DNA of 7,417 bases from JACMNW01 sp031402355 (GTDB lineage: Bacteria > Pseudomonadota > Alphaproteobacteria > Rhodobacterales > Rhodobacteraceae). Every line of letters begins with the position of its first letter. Position 1 is the stretch's first letter. A model generated the notes under the pieces. The model was not told the origin of the DNA. It ran no database searches and saw nothing but the letters and a program-made list of their open reading frames with translations. A program made the translations under genes and the position numbers. Shown piece by piece: positions 5,872 to 7,417 of the stretch. Location: positions 1 to 7,417 of the forward strand of contig JANNSG010000153.1 of assembly GCA_031402355.1 (NCBI GenBank). Direction: 5' to 3'.

Positions 5872-5963
5872 GACATGACACCGCTGACCTGTTGATGCAT
5901 AACTTGCTGCATGGTCTTTGGAACGGTAAATGGGGGGCCACTACCGCCATGTCGGAGCCGCCA

Positions 5964-7178
5964 ATGTACCGTGTCTCATCGTTCATAACCGTTTTTGCAT
6001 GGTCCTTGCTTGGCGGAATGGCCATGGCGACGCTTTGGGTCAATCTGTCGCCTGCCCACTATTACGATTTCCTCGAATGGCGTTTGGCTGATGTTGAATT
6101 GCCAATGTGGATCGCGCAAAACCCGCCCAGTCTGACGCCGCTTAGACTGGTCGGCGACGGACTGATGGCGTTTTTCTTGTTCTTTGTTGGCAAAGAGCTT
6201 TGGGAATCCCTTGTGCTGGAGCGCGGGGCACTAAGCGGGCGGCGCGCTCTGGTCCCGTTGGGCTTGTCGATCGGGGCCATGCTGGGGGCGAGTGTTCTGT
6301 GGATATTGGTGTCTTCAGCGATTGAAACCGCGGAAGAGGCTGTGTTTGCGACGGGCTGGATCGTGCCCATGGGATCAGATGTGGTGCTGTGCTACCTGAT
6401 GGGCCGATGGGTGTTCGGACCGGGGCATATGGCGCTGCATGTGCTGCTTTTGCTGACCATATCGGCCGATATCATCGGCCTGTTTGCGCTAGGATTAGCC
6501 GCCCCCGATGTGTCGCGGCACCTAGTGTGGCTGGGCCTGCCATTGTTGGCCAGCATCAGTGTCTGGTTCTTTGCCGGGCGGCGACCGGATGATACGGCCT
6601 CGGAACGGCGCAAACGAAAAACTCAAGTGATCTGGCCCTATGTCGTGGCGGGTCTGGCCAGTTGGGCCGGCGTTGCCGCGTCAGGTTTGCCGCCTGCCTT
6701 GGGCCTTTTGCCGATCATTCCGGCAATTGCCCATGCAGACCGGGCCTTTGGGCTTTTTGCCGAAGCAGAAGAGCTGCTGCATGACCCGCTCAACCGTTTG
6801 ACGCATGCTATGAGCCCTGCTTTGGGGGTGATCTTGTTTTTGTACGGGATCACCCACGGCGGCATTGATTTTGCAGCCTTTGCGCCGACGACGGTCGTGG
6901 TCCTGGCCGCCATGTGGATCGGCAAACCGATCGGGTTGGTCGCAACCTGGGTGGTGTTTGAACGGGTCGCGGGCATGCATCTGCCGCATGGGCTGGTGCG
7001 CCGCGATCTGTACCTTATCGCCTTGATCATGGGCATTGGCTTTACGGTTCCTGGTCTGACCCTTGACCGCGCGCTACCGGGCGGCGCCATGCAAGAGGCG
7101 GCAAGATTTGGCTTCGCACTTAGCCTGCTTGCAGCGCCGATGGCATTGCTTTTGTCGCGACGGCGCTTCAGGCCCTAA
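5964..7178 (+). CDS. divergent NhaA-family Na+/H+ antiporter homologue
   Basis: A 404-residue polytopic membrane protein with the NhaA fold pattern. From memory of E. coli NhaA, it aligns through HYYDFLEWRL (32-41), GLMAFFLFFVGKELWESL (66-83; Glu78 kept), GWIVPMGSDVVLCYLMG (131-147), the TM5 core ISADIIG (166-172), IGKPIGL (319-325) and MGIGFTVPGL (356-365). Asp139 (for Asp133) and Lys321 (for Lys300) are kept. In the ion-site pair Asp163-Asp164 only the second is present (Ala168-Asp169). The pH-sensing His225 region reads SGLPPAL, lacking His. The family normally exchanges Na+ or Li+ for protons in pH and salt homeostasis; activity or ion stoichiometry here may differ. ATG 5964 is favoured by GGAG (5954-5957) 6 nt upstream. 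ATG 5949 or 5895 would add 5 or 23 residues. The gene follows mmsA by 216 bp and probably has its own transcript. Confidence 0.85.
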   Translation: MYRVSSFITVFAWSLLGGMAMATLWVNLSPAHYYDFLEWRLADVELPMWIAQNPPSLTPLRLVGDGLMAFFLFFVGKELWESLVLERGALSGRRALVPLGLSIGAMLGASVLWILVSSAIETAEEAVFATGWIVPMGSDVVLCYLMGRWVFGPGHMALHVLLLLTISADIIGLFALGLAAPDVSRHLVWLGLPLLASISVWFFAGRRPDDTASERRKRKTQVIWPYVVAGLASWAGVAASGLPPALGLLPIIPAIAHADRAFGLFAEAEELLHDPLNRLTHAMSPALGVILFLYGITHGGIDFAAFAPTTVVVLAAMWIGKPIGLVATWVVFERVAGMHLPHGLVRRDLYLIALIMGIGFTVPGLTLDRALPGGAMQEAARFGFALSLLAAPMALLLSRRRFRP

Positions 7179-7196
7179 GCTTTCAACTCACGGGCG

Positions 7197-7225
7197 TTGT
7201 ATCGTGGCTATTTTTTCGTCATACT
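7197..7225 (+). promoter_or_regulatory. candidate promoter for the ABC ATPase gene at 7358
   Basis: TTGTAT (7197-7202) and CATACT (7220-7225) are separated by 17 bp, each with four of six consensus matches. An AT-rich stretch lies within and after it (TTTTTT at 7211-7216, TAATAAAAAA at 7231-7240). It would start a transcript with a leader of about 125 nt. No intrinsic terminator for the upstream antiporter gene was seen in this gap. Pattern match only. Confidence 0.35.
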
Positions 7226-7357
7226 GCGCGTAATAAAAAAGGGGTTGCTTCGCATTGCAGGCGTGCGGCAGGTCCAACAACAAAAACTTGCCATTAAGAC
7301 ATGTCAGGTATCAGGGACCAAACCCTGGGCAAATGGGGCGCAGGCCATGAGGCGTGC

Positions 7358-7417
7358 ATGATCGAGTTTGAAAATGTCAGCAAGTCCTTCTGGACGGGCA
7401 AACGGCGCAAAGTGATC
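7358..7417 (+). CDS. ABC transporter ATP-binding protein, KpsT/CtrD-like, 5' end only
   Basis: Only the first 20 codons are in the window: MIEFENVSKSFWTGKRRKVI. This matches the opening strand of an ABC nucleotide-binding domain; the FWTGKRRKVI continuation resembles KpsT/CtrD ATPases that power export of capsular polysaccharide with a KpsM-type permease. Walker A would come shortly downstream, outside the window. ATG 7358 is chosen because GAGG (7349-7352) lies 5 nt upstream and the domain begins at once. An in-frame ATG at 7301 would add 19 residues but has no clear Shine-Dalgarno. The ABC call is fairly safe; the polysaccharide-export subtype is less so, given so few residues. Confidence 0.6.
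   Translation, partial: MIEFENVSKSFWTGKRRKVI

Noticed and set aside
7211..7240. T6 and A6 tracts resembling a bidirectional terminator after the antiporter gene
   Set aside because: No GC-rich stem between them; the tracts are separated by 18 nt of unpaired sequence.

Overview
The window reads as a chromosomal segment of a marine-type alphaproteobacterium of the Rhodobacteraceae (Roseobacter group). This is inferred from moderately high GC, the style of the GAPDH, CoaD and MmsA proteins, a DUF1127 small protein, and the lysR/mmsA divergent pair. No database search was possible. Every gene resembles a chromosomal housekeeping or accessory gene. There is no sign of phage, transposon, CRISPR, tRNA or rRNA.

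Layout. Bases 1-372 hold the 5' part of a DUF808 (YedI-like) membrane protein on the minus strand, cut by the window edge. A divergent intergenic region (373-538) carries a perfect 18-bp inverted repeat and a third copy of its arm. It leads into a 47-residue single-span membrane protein (539-682), then a gap gene for type I glyceraldehyde-3-phosphate dehydrogenase (801-1802) with a clear intrinsic terminator. A 56-residue DUF1127 protein follows (1982-2152). Convergent to it is a minus-strand series read from 4149 down to 2180: a LysR-family regulator, a two-CBS-domain protein, and coaD (phosphopantetheine adenylyltransferase). Divergent from lysR is mmsA (4248-5747), CoA-acylating methylmalonate-semialdehyde dehydrogenase of valine and inositol catabolism. 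The 98-bp gap between lysR and mmsA contains a 12-bp perfect palindrome and helically phased repeats, a good candidate operator. Downstream lie a divergent NhaA-type Na+/H+ antiporter (5964-7178) and the first 20 codons of a KpsT/CtrD-like polysaccharide-export ABC ATPase (7358-7417).

How the genes relate. The window is a set of neighbouring units rather than one pathway. GAPDH serves central carbon flux, MmsA feeds propionyl-CoA and NADH from valine into metabolism (probably under its LysR neighbour), and CoaD makes the CoA on which MmsA depends. That last link is probably coincidental.

Nothing here is convincingly a new multi-gene system. The items most worth a second look are the NhaA homologue lacking one of the two paired ion-binding aspartates, the lysR-mmsA operator architecture, the repeat-bearing leader ahead of the small membrane protein and gap, and the two small proteins at 539-682 and 1982-2152.
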